NCBI GenBank assembly: GCA_900539185.1
Contig: UQBG01000013.1
Span: 35,065 to 99,064, forward strand
Direction of reading: 5' to 3'
Origin: an uncultured Clostridium sp.
GTDB lineage: Bacteria; Bacillota; Clostridia; Lachnospirales; Lachnospiraceae
Length of the DNA: 64,000 bases
The position numbers were made by a program, and so were the translations under genes. The notes beneath the pieces were generated by a model. The model made no database searches, had not been told where the DNA came from, and was given only the letters and a program-made list of their open reading frames with translations. The stretch's first letter is position 1, and each line of letters opens with the position of its first letter. Below, in pieces: positions 1 to 7,614 of this stretch.

Positions 1-294
1 CTCTACGTCATCTTCCGACAGGAGATTGATATTCACTTTCTTAGAATTGTTGATAGTATCCCAGAAGTCTTTTTGGAGTTTGGACGCATTCTGAAGACCA
101 GTAGTTTTCCAACTGCCATCTTTTTCTTCTTTGACACCGAGGATAATGATGCCTCCATAGCAATTTGCAAAAGCAGAATACGTATCCCACAATGAAATTG
201 GCAGACCACCATTTGCTTTTTTCACTTCTCTTCTGTTATCTTCTCTGTATTTATCAAATTGTGAAAGGTCAAAAGTTTTTTCCAAAATGCTCAT
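1..294 (-). CDS. AlbA_2/Schlafen-type putative DNA-binding protein, N-terminal part (runs off left edge)
   Basis: The first 98 codons of a minus-strand gene are visible from an ATG at 294; the rest lies outside the window. The translation contains REDNRREVKKA followed by SFAN-like text (SAFANCYGGIIILGVKE), the pattern of the AlbA_2 (Schlafen-like) domain found at the N terminus of many COG2865-type putative transcriptional regulators and of some defence proteins. In those families the domain is thought to bind nucleic acid, and a helix-turn-helix or GHKL-like part often follows, which cannot be checked here. The start has only a weak purine stretch (AAAGTGAG) upstream. It lies at the downstream end of the restriction island and shares its AT-rich composition. 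The family assignment is fairly sure; the function is not. Confidence 0.7.
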   Translation of the reverse strand, partial: MSILEKTFDLSQFDKYREDNRREVKKANGGLPISLWDTYSAFANCYGGIIILGVKEEKDGSWKTTGLQNASKLQKDFWDTINNSKKVNINLLSEDDVE

Positions 295-535
295 CTCACT
301 TTCTATTACTTACAGCTTAAACTTCTTTGCAATTTCTTCTTCCATTACTTCCTTGCCTTTTTGAATCTTGCGATATTATTATGCTATCATTTTACATAAT
401 TATTTCACATTATTCAGTAAACGGCCATCCGTAGGCGAACTATTGGGATAACCATATAACATTCCTCTTCTAAACAACATTTATATCCACTATTACCCTT
501 ATAAAATTTCTGAATTATTGTTTGCAAAGAGTTAA
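295..535 (-). other. Intergenic stretch with two short ORF scraps, no supported gene
   Basis: This 240-base gap separates the AlbA_2 gene from the ASCH gene. I see no long reading frame. Two minus-strand scraps stand out. One of about 20 codons (400-462) begins at an ATG with GAGGA just upstream. The other, 19 codons ending at a TAA at 310-312, ends in EEEIAKKFKL, which reads like the C terminus of a helical protein. They could be remnants of genes lost when the island was rearranged, or chance. No terminator with a clear U-tract is visible. Confidence 0.3.
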
Positions 536-916
536 TTATCCTGGCATAGATAAATAGCAATATGATTGTGGAGCGTAAGATACACCTATATCCTCCAACG
601 ACAACGGTTCATCATATAAAACCACATTTTTTAGCCGATAAGCAATGGCTTTTTTCTTTCCTCTATAATATTTTCTAAAAAAGGAATATGTAATGCCAGA
701 ATGTTGTTTAGTCTGACGCCATACATTTAAAACATCATCTTCGATGATATATTCAATTTCAGCCTCTGCTACAACTTGTTTTTGTGGTGCAGTCGCATAG
801 ATAATAATTTTATCAACATCATCTCTACATCTGAATTTACGATATTCAAAAAGTTTTGTTCCGTTCAATATACTCTCTACAAATTCAGGATTAATCGATA
901 ATAACATTTGACACAT
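536..916 (-). CDS. ASCH-domain (PUA-like fold) protein
   Basis: A 126-residue protein matching the ASCH family: LLSINPEFVESILNGTK then EYRK, a strand with IIIYATAP, and VVAEAEIE. ASCH domains have a PUA-like fold and are usually taken to bind RNA or modified nucleotides; the GTK...EYR motif lines the putative binding cleft. The ATG at 916 is preceded by GGAGGGAAAAGTCA, a good ribosome binding site lying inside the end of the GNAT gene, so the two genes overlap by 26 bases and are probably translationally coupled. With the upstream GNAT-PUA and kinase genes it forms a compact three-gene cassette at the end of the restriction operon. The domain call is good; the ligand is unknown. Confidence 0.75.
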   Translation of the reverse strand: MCQMLLSINPEFVESILNGTKLFEYRKFRCRDDVDKIIIYATAPQKQVVAEAEIEYIIEDDVLNVWRQTKQHSGITYSFFRKYYRGKKKAIAYRLKNVVLYDEPLSLEDIGVSYAPQSYCYLSMPG

Positions 917-1988
917 TGACTTTTCCCTCCACTAATATCTTTCTAAATTGTTTTTCAGTCAAGTGGACATCTGTTGGATATTGTCCTTCGACCGCCCAAC
1001 ATCCATTGTTATCTAACCAATTCATATTTACATTATTGCCTGCACCAAAATATCCATAATATAGCATTTCAGTAATTGTTAAATTTCTAAAAGTATTATA
1101 TTGCCTCAGCAACTCAGCTCCATCAAATACCGATTTGTTGCCAATTCTCTGTTTTAGTTCCTCAAAAGTCATCAAGCATCGATTGTTTATCTTTGCCTGT
1201 ATAATATCAGTAACAAGGCAATAAGAAGTAATACACGACCTAAATCTTTTACCAGTCCCTTGCGTATATCTACGATAGATTAAAACAGGTTCTCCAACCC
1301 TATGTTTTATTTGCGCTTGTCCTACATAAATTTTACTAAGTCCATTACTTACACTACTACTGATTTTTCTTTGTAACGAAGCTGTATTAGCCAGTTCAGA
1401 ATAGGCAAACATTGTATCATGATAATTGTCATCAACAATAACATATCCTGCATAATCAAAGTCTGATTTTATAAAAGGAAATGCCTTATATGCATCACTA
1501 AAATCAATACATGTACGACTTTTTACAAGAACATTTTCTCCGTTCGCATTTTTACCCACATTTTGGAATCCAAATCGTTCGAATTGCGAAATAAGCGTTT
1601 CATGTTTATCAAATACCGTGACATAAATTTCTTCACAATTTGATTGCTGCCATTTCCACAGAACTAATCCTATTGCCCCTTCCCCAATTCTTTGTCTTCT
1701 GAATCTTTCTGCAATTCTAAATGTACTTATTTTTATCCTGTTAATACTCGGCAAAATATCTTTCTGTAATCGAATTTCTTCACATTCGTTTTTTAATACC
1801 ACAAATGCGCCGACACCTATCTCATCTTCAAATACAAGTGCGGTAGATTCCTCATTTGCTTTTTTGCTAAACCACTCTACAAATCCTGTACTGTTCTTAT
1901 TGCCTGGATAATCAGATTTTAAGGAATCAAAAAAGGAATCACCTAAATCTATTTCTGAAAATTTCTTTAAATAAAATTTACCAGCCAC
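891..1988 (-). CDS. GNAT acetyltransferase fused to a PUA/EVE-like domain
   Basis: A 365-residue protein. The N-terminal half (about 1-150) is a GNAT domain: strands around ALVFEDEIGVGAFVV, then RIKISTFRIAERFRRQRIGEG, the R-x-x-R-x-G-x-G acetyl-CoA phosphate loop, then IYVTVFDKHETLISQFERFGF. The C-terminal half (about 210-330) has VGEPVLIYRR followed by FRSCITSYCLV, which resembles PUA/EVE-like domains. The start is a GTG at 1988 preceded by AAGGGGGGCTGTAAA; the kinase stop codon lies within that spacer. PUA-like modules read RNA or modified bases, so an acetyltransferase acting on a nucleotide or nucleic acid is possible, though acetylation of protein or amino acids cannot be excluded. Confidence 0.7.
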   Translation of the reverse strand: MAGKFYLKKFSEIDLGDSFFDSLKSDYPGNKNSTGFVEWFSKKANEESTALVFEDEIGVGAFVVLKNECEEIRLQKDILPSINRIKISTFRIAERFRRQRIGEGAIGLVLWKWQQSNCEEIYVTVFDKHETLISQFERFGFQNVGKNANGENVLVKSRTCIDFSDAYKAFPFIKSDFDYAGYVIVDDNYHDTMFAYSELANTASLQRKISSSVSNGLSKIYVGQAQIKHRVGEPVLIYRRYTQGTGKRFRSCITSYCLVTDIIQAKINNRCLMTFEELKQRIGNKSVFDGAELLRQYNTFRNLTITEMLYYGYFGAGNNVNMNWLDNNGCWAVEGQYPTDVHLTEKQFRKILVEGKVNVSNVIID

Positions 1989-1989
1989 T

Positions 1990-2511
1990 TTACAGCCCCC
2001 CTTGCCTTATTTTTTGTATAACCTTCTCCAAATCAGAACTACCTGTTGAAACAATTAATGGTACACCTAATTTTATTGCTATTTCTTCCGCGTAAATCTT
2101 TTCTTCTCTTTGAAAAGATTCAATATCTGCTTCTTTTACAACAACTCCGTCTCTTTGTAATCGACGTGTCGCAATAACAGATGGTTGCTCCATTAGCAAA
2201 ACTATGCTATCGGGTTTCAATGATGTATATGTATTCATAGGAACCCTTGAAATATAGCCTTCTCCATCTAACAAGCAAAAATGACCATCTAATATAAATT
2301 CGTCACCTTTTTCACGCAATTCTTCTATTGCCTTTAGTAGGAACAATTGATTTTCATCAATATCTTCTACAGTTTTGTCTGCAGAAAAACCTCTACTTCT
2401 TTTTTCAGCAATCAGTTTACTTGCAGAATATGCAGCAATACCAAGTTGTTCTTTCACTCGATTACAAAAAAATGTTTTTCCTACACCATGGATTCCACTA
2501 ACAAAAATCAT
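1990..2511 (-). CDS. Small P-loop kinase/ATPase (AAA_33 / adenylate-kinase-like)
   Basis: A 173-residue P-loop protein with Walker A GIHGVGKT at residues 7-14, a mid-protein FILDGHFCL corresponding to the substrate-binding DGH motif of small nucleotide kinases, and a LID-like segment ATRRLQRDG with paired arginines. Its length and layout fit the (d)NMP- or nucleoside-kinase-like AAA_33 group rather than a helicase or ABC protein. The ATG at 2511 follows TATAGGAGGTGATTTTACT, a strong ribosome binding site. Its stop touches the GTG start of the GNAT gene. In this context it may phosphorylate a nucleotide or RNA end as part of a modification or defence pathway. The substrate is not deducible from the sequence. 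Confidence 0.7.
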   Translation of the reverse strand: MIFVSGIHGVGKTFFCNRVKEQLGIAAYSASKLIAEKRSRGFSADKTVEDIDENQLFLLKAIEELREKGDEFILDGHFCLLDGEGYISRVPMNTYTSLKPDSIVLLMEQPSVIATRRLQRDGVVVKEADIESFQREEKIYAEEIAIKLGVPLIVSTGSSDLEKVIQKIRQGGL

Positions 2512-2561
2512 AGTAAAATCACCTCCTATATTCTAATTCAAACAATCGTTCAAAATAATTA

Positions 2562-4766
2562 TTAAAACTCTTCCTCAATCGCTACCCAATGTTCGTCTGC
2601 CATACTTTCCGCAAACTCGGTATTATTAATATACAACTGTTCATCTTCATCCCTTACAAATCCCCATTTGAGACCATACTGTTCTGCATAACGCTTAAAT
2701 GCTAAGAATTTATTACCCATTTGCATATCAATATTTTTACTGTGTCCGGAAGCCTCGCCACCTTTTGTTTCAATAAGCCATGTTTCTCCGTTCTCTTTTT
2801 GCACAATGTAATCCGGATAAAACAACCACTGTTTCTGCAATGCATCTGTGTATACGATTGATAAATACTGCTGCCCGGCATCTCCGTTCTTGTAAAACCA
2901 CTTCACCTCACGATTATTTTCGCAGTAACGCTCAAATAATCTCTCAGGTAAAGATCGTGTTCTATCAGTACAAAATGCTGTTGTGTATTTCCAATATGCA
3001 TATAACCGGAATTCTTGTTCTTTCTTAACTTCACTGAACTTATACATCTCTTGTTCCGGAATTGTGAACTTATCTGTCTTAGGTTCCAAAACAAAAGATT
3101 GCTGAACATTCATCTGACTGGTAACATGTTTAAAATCCATTTTTAACTTCTGCGTATTGTTAATGATAAATGCATAAAAAGCGTTCGTATCTAATGCAAG
3201 AAATTTATATTTATTATTCTTTCCTTTACGAAACATTCTTTCCAGAATCGCTTTTACCTTTTGTGATTGCATACCGGTTACCTTCTTAATTTCATCTACC
3301 GCATGTAATAAATATATACCATGCGTATGAGTGTTCACCTGAGTTTTCATCACTATCTGTCGTTGTGCGTCCTGCTTTGTCAATTCCTCAGTTGTACGAA
3401 AAATCCCACGCAAAATATGACTATCAATTTCTTCATCAAAATTGTAGCCCGCTCCTGCCAAATTAACTTTGTTATTTTCTCTATTCCCGGTTAATGAATA
3501 AGTAGTTTTAAAGTATTCATGTACTTTTAGAAGAGTTTCCCGTTCGCCCAAACCATCATAATCCAAATTACGCAATTCTTTGGTAAGCGAAAAACCCTTT
3601 ACTTCATCTTTCAAAAATAAGCGCCGCAACTGATATGCCTTATCCAAAGAGGATAATAACCCTTCCTTATACTTTGTATCCAACGTATATAGATAACAAA
3701 AATCCAAAACATTTATCCCATAATGCTTCCGTTCTGGCATTCGTCTTATACGCCCAATTGTCTGAATCTGAAATTCCTCACTTCCGCCTTCTCGCAACTT
3801 AACAAGTATCTTTGCCCGAGGACAATCCCAGCCGGTAGATATAGCTTGCTTCATAAGCAAAAATGCAGGTGTACCATCTAAAGCAGTCAAATCATCTGAC
3901 ACCATCTTGTCATCACTCATCCAAATATTAACCATGCCATTGTCATATGTATATCCCATGGACTCCAATTTTTCCTCAACAGCTTTAATATTTTCAGGTT
4001 GTCCAGCAGGAAACTGAATCAAAACAAGAGGACGGATATTGGCTCCTACCAACTTATAATTTTCTGCAATCTCTTTACGCTTCTCATCTGCCAAATCAAG
4101 CAGATAGTCATAATCATTTACAATCTGTTTATCCTCATCTACACCTTCATTCACATAAATTGCACGAGTAATCAGTCCAGCATTTATAACCTCATCTTCC
4201 GGTATTTCATAATACTCCTGATGACTGACTTTATTAGCTGTTGCAGACACACGTATAATATTCTTTGCTGCAAAAGCATTTATAATATCGTTCGCCTTGC
4301 TTGTATTATTAGTATGTTCCTCATCAATGATAACTACAAAGTTTGTTCCCTCTTTGTGGGCATCTGCAATTCTATCAAACAGATTTTGTCTCTCACCATC
4401 CTTAAGTGCATTATTTCCACGTTTGGTAACAAGTTCCCAATTTACAAAAGTAATGCTTCCGGACGCGAAACCAGTTAGTAAGGAATACAATAAATTTCTT
4501 GTATCTCTCTGTGGTGTAATGCGTTCCATTTGTTCCTTACTTTGTTCTTCCAAATCTCCTTTACCCGGACATAGCCAAACAAATGCTGTATTATTATCCG
4601 TATTGTTCAAATATTCATCAATATACTTGATTAGAATAATTGTTTTACCTGCACCGGTCGGTGCCTTGACAGTAATCACTTTCTTACTATCTCGTTCTGC
4701 AGTCTTTTGAATCAAGAAATTGACGCAATCATTCTGGAACTCAAAATCTTTTATCCCTTTTACCAT
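2562..4766 (-). CDS. res: Type III restriction endonuclease subunit Res
   Basis: A 734-residue Res subunit. The N-terminal two thirds are a superfamily 2 helicase/translocase: Walker A APTGAGKT near residue 38, the DEEH box in VVIIDEEHTNN, and late motifs STGWDCPRA and QTIGRIRRMPE. The C-terminal nuclease domain shows FYPDY with D652 and IETKGG with E666 and K668, the PD-(D/E)XK site of type III enzymes. The start overlaps the mod gene by seven bases, the usual arrangement that keeps Mod and Res in proportion. Res cleaves only in complex with Mod after translocation between inversely oriented sites. It is somewhat shorter than the classic 900-1000-residue Res of EcoP1I, but all motifs are present, so it appears intact. 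Confidence 0.93.
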   Translation of the reverse strand: MVKGIKDFEFQNDCVNFLIQKTAERDSKKVITVKAPTGAGKTIILIKYIDEYLNNTDNNTAFVWLCPGKGDLEEQSKEQMERITPQRDTRNLLYSLLTGFASGSITFVNWELVTKRGNNALKDGERQNLFDRIADAHKEGTNFVVIIDEEHTNNTSKANDIINAFAAKNIIRVSATANKVSHQEYYEIPEDEVINAGLITRAIYVNEGVDEDKQIVNDYDYLLDLADEKRKEIAENYKLVGANIRPLVLIQFPAGQPENIKAVEEKLESMGYTYDNGMVNIWMSDDKMVSDDLTALDGTPAFLLMKQAISTGWDCPRAKILVKLREGGSEEFQIQTIGRIRRMPERKHYGINVLDFCYLYTLDTKYKEGLLSSLDKAYQLRRLFLKDEVKGFSLTKELRNLDYDGLGERETLLKVHEYFKTTYSLTGNRENNKVNLAGAGYNFDEEIDSHILRGIFRTTEELTKQDAQRQIVMKTQVNTHTHGIYLLHAVDEIKKVTGMQSQKVKAILERMFRKGKNNKYKFLALDTNAFYAFIINNTQKLKMDFKHVTSQMNVQQSFVLEPKTDKFTIPEQEMYKFSEVKKEQEFRLYAYWKYTTAFCTDRTRSLPERLFERYCENNREVKWFYKNGDAGQQYLSIVYTDALQKQWLFYPDYIVQKENGETWLIETKGGEASGHSKNIDMQMGNKFLAFKRYAEQYGLKWGFVRDEDEQLYINNTEFAESMADEHWVAIEEEF

Positions 4767-6496
4767 AATTCCCCTGCCTCTCTTAATTCAAAATCAAAAT
4801 AATAGTCAGGTATTGTATACATATCCACTGCTCCGAAAAGTACCTCTTGCGATGCAGTTAGTAACACATCCTGAGATACATAAATTGCTTTAATCCCGTT
4901 ATATTCAGACCATTTTTTTTCTAATTCATCAGCCTCATCATCGCTCATAATCATGATATAAGAATTATCATCAATTATAATACCATGTTCTAATTGAATC
5001 ATTTCGGTCATATAATTCAGCAAAGCATCTGCTAAATACTCTTCGGATTTTGATACGAAATCTGTATGGTAATACTTTAGATTTGCCGGAATACCTTCCG
5101 AATATATACTTCCATCCTGCCTTTTACCAGTAATAACTGTTTTAATTCTCTGATATGTTATATCTTCACAAATATTGTTTTCGTTATTGGTACAGAGAAT
5201 AAACTTACGATGTCCTCCATCCTCCTTATTCAACTCCAAAACTGCTTGTGCTGTTGTTCCGGAACCTGCAAAAAAATCTAATATCAATGCATCATTTTTG
5301 TAATATGCTTTTATCAGCTTTTTAATAAGTTCTACCGGTTTAGAATAATCAAACTTATCACCTAACCCAAATAGGGAAAGGTCTTTCTTTGCATTGTCAT
5401 TGGAGTATTTATTATCAATATATTCTATCGAACTAGTAGCCTTAACTCGTTTGTTATATTCAATAACAAAATTGCCATTGCTATCCTTACCAATTTTTGC
5501 ATTCAGATATGTTTTTGTATATATTCTTGCTGAGCCGTCCTTTTTCCTCTTTATAACAACAAATCCATTGTCATACCCGAATTGAAAGAGATTTTTACTC
5601 CATCTCCATGCCCAGTCTGCACGTCTATGATTTCCCTTCTGTCTTTCTTCCCACAATTCCTTACTACTGCCTGGATAGAATATTTCCCCCTCAATTTCCA
5701 ATGGATAATCAAGCGAAGAACTATATGACAAGCTATCATAATCTAAAGTTTGATTCAGTTTATATTTTCCACGCTCGCTAACATACTCATCTTCAAACTT
5801 AAATGCCTCGTCAATATGCTCTTCCATAACAAATATATCCTGTTCTCTTTTTGTATAAACCAAAATATAGTCATGATTCTTCGCATACGCGGACGTTGTT
5901 TTTCCACTTTTTTTTGTAATCCTTGGCATACATATAATGAAGTTATCTTCAGAAAAAATCTCATCCATCAAGAGTTTCAATTGTGCCTGCTCATTATCAT
6001 CAATAGAAACAAAAATCAATCCATCTGGCGAAAGCAATTTTTGAGCAATTCGCAATCTTTCCGAAAGAAAAGAAAGCCATGTTGAATGCCTAAACGAATC
6101 CTCTCTTCCTACAAATTCATCATTATATATAAAATCCTTATTTCCTGTATTATATGGAGGGTCTATATAGATAACCTCCACTTTGCTCCTGTGGGTTTTT
6201 TCTAACAATTTTAAAGAATATAAATTGTCACCTTCTAAAAGGAAATTAAAAGATGTATCATTCTCATCTTCAATCAATTCATATTCTGGAACCTCAGAAA
6301 ATACAGGGATATAGGTTTCCATTTTCTTATCAACTTCTTCCTGATGTTCCTCCCATATCAAACCGTATTTCTTTGAGGTCAATTCTTTTTCTATCCTATT
6401 AATCGCCATTAACGAATCATCATCGGAATGCTGTTTTTTTAGCATTTCCAAGAAGGCTATCATTTCATCCCTTCTTTTCTTTGACAAATTCTCCAT
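4760..6496 (-). CDS. mod: Type III DNA methyltransferase subunit Mod (N6-adenine, beta class)
   Basis: A 578-residue beta-class adenine methyltransferase. The catalytic motif IV DPPYN lies at residues 112-116, and the SAM-binding motif I DFFAGSGTT at about 407-415. This order, catalysis first and cofactor second, defines the beta class used by type III Mod proteins. The region between (about 190-360) is the variable target recognition domain that sets the DNA sequence; the sequence alone does not give the site. ATG 6496 follows GAAGAGAGGATTAATAC. Mod both protects the host and gives specificity to Res, encoded directly downstream. I saw no simple-sequence repeat of the kind that makes some mod genes phase variable. 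Confidence 0.93.
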   Translation of the reverse strand: MENLSKKRRDEMIAFLEMLKKQHSDDDSLMAINRIEKELTSKKYGLIWEEHQEEVDKKMETYIPVFSEVPEYELIEDENDTSFNFLLEGDNLYSLKLLEKTHRSKVEVIYIDPPYNTGNKDFIYNDEFVGREDSFRHSTWLSFLSERLRIAQKLLSPDGLIFVSIDDNEQAQLKLLMDEIFSEDNFIICMPRITKKSGKTTSAYAKNHDYILVYTKREQDIFVMEEHIDEAFKFEDEYVSERGKYKLNQTLDYDSLSYSSSLDYPLEIEGEIFYPGSSKELWEERQKGNHRRADWAWRWSKNLFQFGYDNGFVVIKRKKDGSARIYTKTYLNAKIGKDSNGNFVIEYNKRVKATSSIEYIDNKYSNDNAKKDLSLFGLGDKFDYSKPVELIKKLIKAYYKNDALILDFFAGSGTTAQAVLELNKEDGGHRKFILCTNNENNICEDITYQRIKTVITGKRQDGSIYSEGIPANLKYYHTDFVSKSEEYLADALLNYMTEMIQLEHGIIIDDNSYIMIMSDDEADELEKKWSEYNGIKAIYVSQDVLLTASQEVLFGAVDMYTIPDYYFDFELREAGELW

Positions 6497-6513
6497 GTAT
6501 TAATCCTCTCTTC

Positions 6514-7614
6514 CTACATATTTGTTCTATAAATATCCGTGATTTCTGTCCATTTCTGCTCTCTAGGGCAACAATCACATACATAAAGAAATTTATTATT
6601 CCGTCCTGTAACCTCTACCATCCTCAGCCCATTTCCACAATAAGGACAATGTGGAATCTTTGCACAGAATAATTTTTGATACGCAGCGAGCCTATTCCAT
6701 CTCAACAAATCCTCATCATTATCAATTTCTAAAATATTCTTTCCGTGTTGCATATGATACATATAGTAAATTGCATTCTGAGATTTTGGAGAGGGCATTT
6801 TTCTAATACGAGGTTCTTCGAAAAATCTCGTTTTTACTATATATCCCGGTATCAATATTTCATATCTTCTTAGATCAAAAAACACTCTTGTATAAATGTT
6901 ACATGCATTATCAAATTCCTGTTTCATTAAAGAATATACAAATCCTCGCTTATTCCTTGAATCCAAATCATTAGTATCTCTAATATACCTTGTGTAATCA
7001 TAAAATGAAGTTATGTTTCGATTATCTCTACAAAAATGTGGATACACAAAATAATCATAAAAACTTTTTACATATTCGCACAATCTAAAATAATTATCAT
7101 CAGACCTATTAACTTCAATATCACCATTAATACAGCGATAATCTCTTGGGTGTTGAAGTAATGAAGATTTAATTTCAATTGTATAAATGCCACTAGTTTC
7201 CATATATTCTCTTGTCTCAACAGTAATTGTTCCAGAATCTCCCGAACCACTAAGTACATCATTATTTACTCTGTCAATTGCTGATTGCAGTATATTGGCA
7301 GAAATATCATTGCGATAAATAATACCATCAAATGGTGCATGCTTATTAAAATTGTCTCTTCTCATCTTGTCGTATGCTAAAAATCTGGAAGCACTATTAT
7401 CCCTTAGAATGTTTTCTATTACTATTTCTGCCCGCTTCCCCTGGATTGTATTTTCTCTTATTTCTTGAATTGGACGATCATGCTGCCATGTATTATGCGT
7501 ATGGGTTACAATTGGTTCTATCTCATCTTGATCCAGTTCGGATTCAGCTGGGATAGGGCATATTATAAAATCTTTAAATCTTTTTATCTCCATATATCCT
7601 GTTCTATACCTCAT
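6514..7614 (-). CDS. Putative PD-(D/E)XK restriction-like nuclease with C-terminal zinc ribbon
   Basis: A 366-residue protein I do not recognise as a named family. It shows a credible PD-(D/E)XK nuclease core: GKRAE with E63, then FDGIIY with D96, then YTIEIKSS with E147 and K149. The C terminus carries CPYC (C323, C326) and, 20 residues on, a VCDCC cluster (346-349), a zinc-ribbon-like element. It overlaps the helicase gene by 11 bases at its start, implying coupled expression and a joint function. A second ATG seven codons downstream (7593) is an alternative start; neither has a strong ribosome binding site. Position between a RecB-like helicase and a type III modification gene suggests DNA cleavage in defence. 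This is inferred from motifs only. Confidence 0.55.
   Translation of the reverse strand: MRYRTGYMEIKRFKDFIICPIPAESELDQDEIEPIVTHTHNTWQHDRPIQEIRENTIQGKRAEIVIENILRDNSASRFLAYDKMRRDNFNKHAPFDGIIYRNDISANILQSAIDRVNNDVLSGSGDSGTITVETREYMETSGIYTIEIKSSLLQHPRDYRCINGDIEVNRSDDNYFRLCEYVKSFYDYFVYPHFCRDNRNITSFYDYTRYIRDTNDLDSRNKRGFVYSLMKQEFDNACNIYTRVFFDLRRYEILIPGYIVKTRFFEEPRIRKMPSPKSQNAIYYMYHMQHGKNILEIDNDEDLLRWNRLAAYQKLFCAKIPHCPYCGNGLRMVEVTGRNNKFLYVCDCCPREQKWTEITDIYRTNM

Noticed and set aside
3999..4710. Plus-strand frames opposite the Res gene
   Set aside because: Low-complexity shadow frames without ribosome binding sites or domains; the minus-strand frame encodes intact Res motifs.
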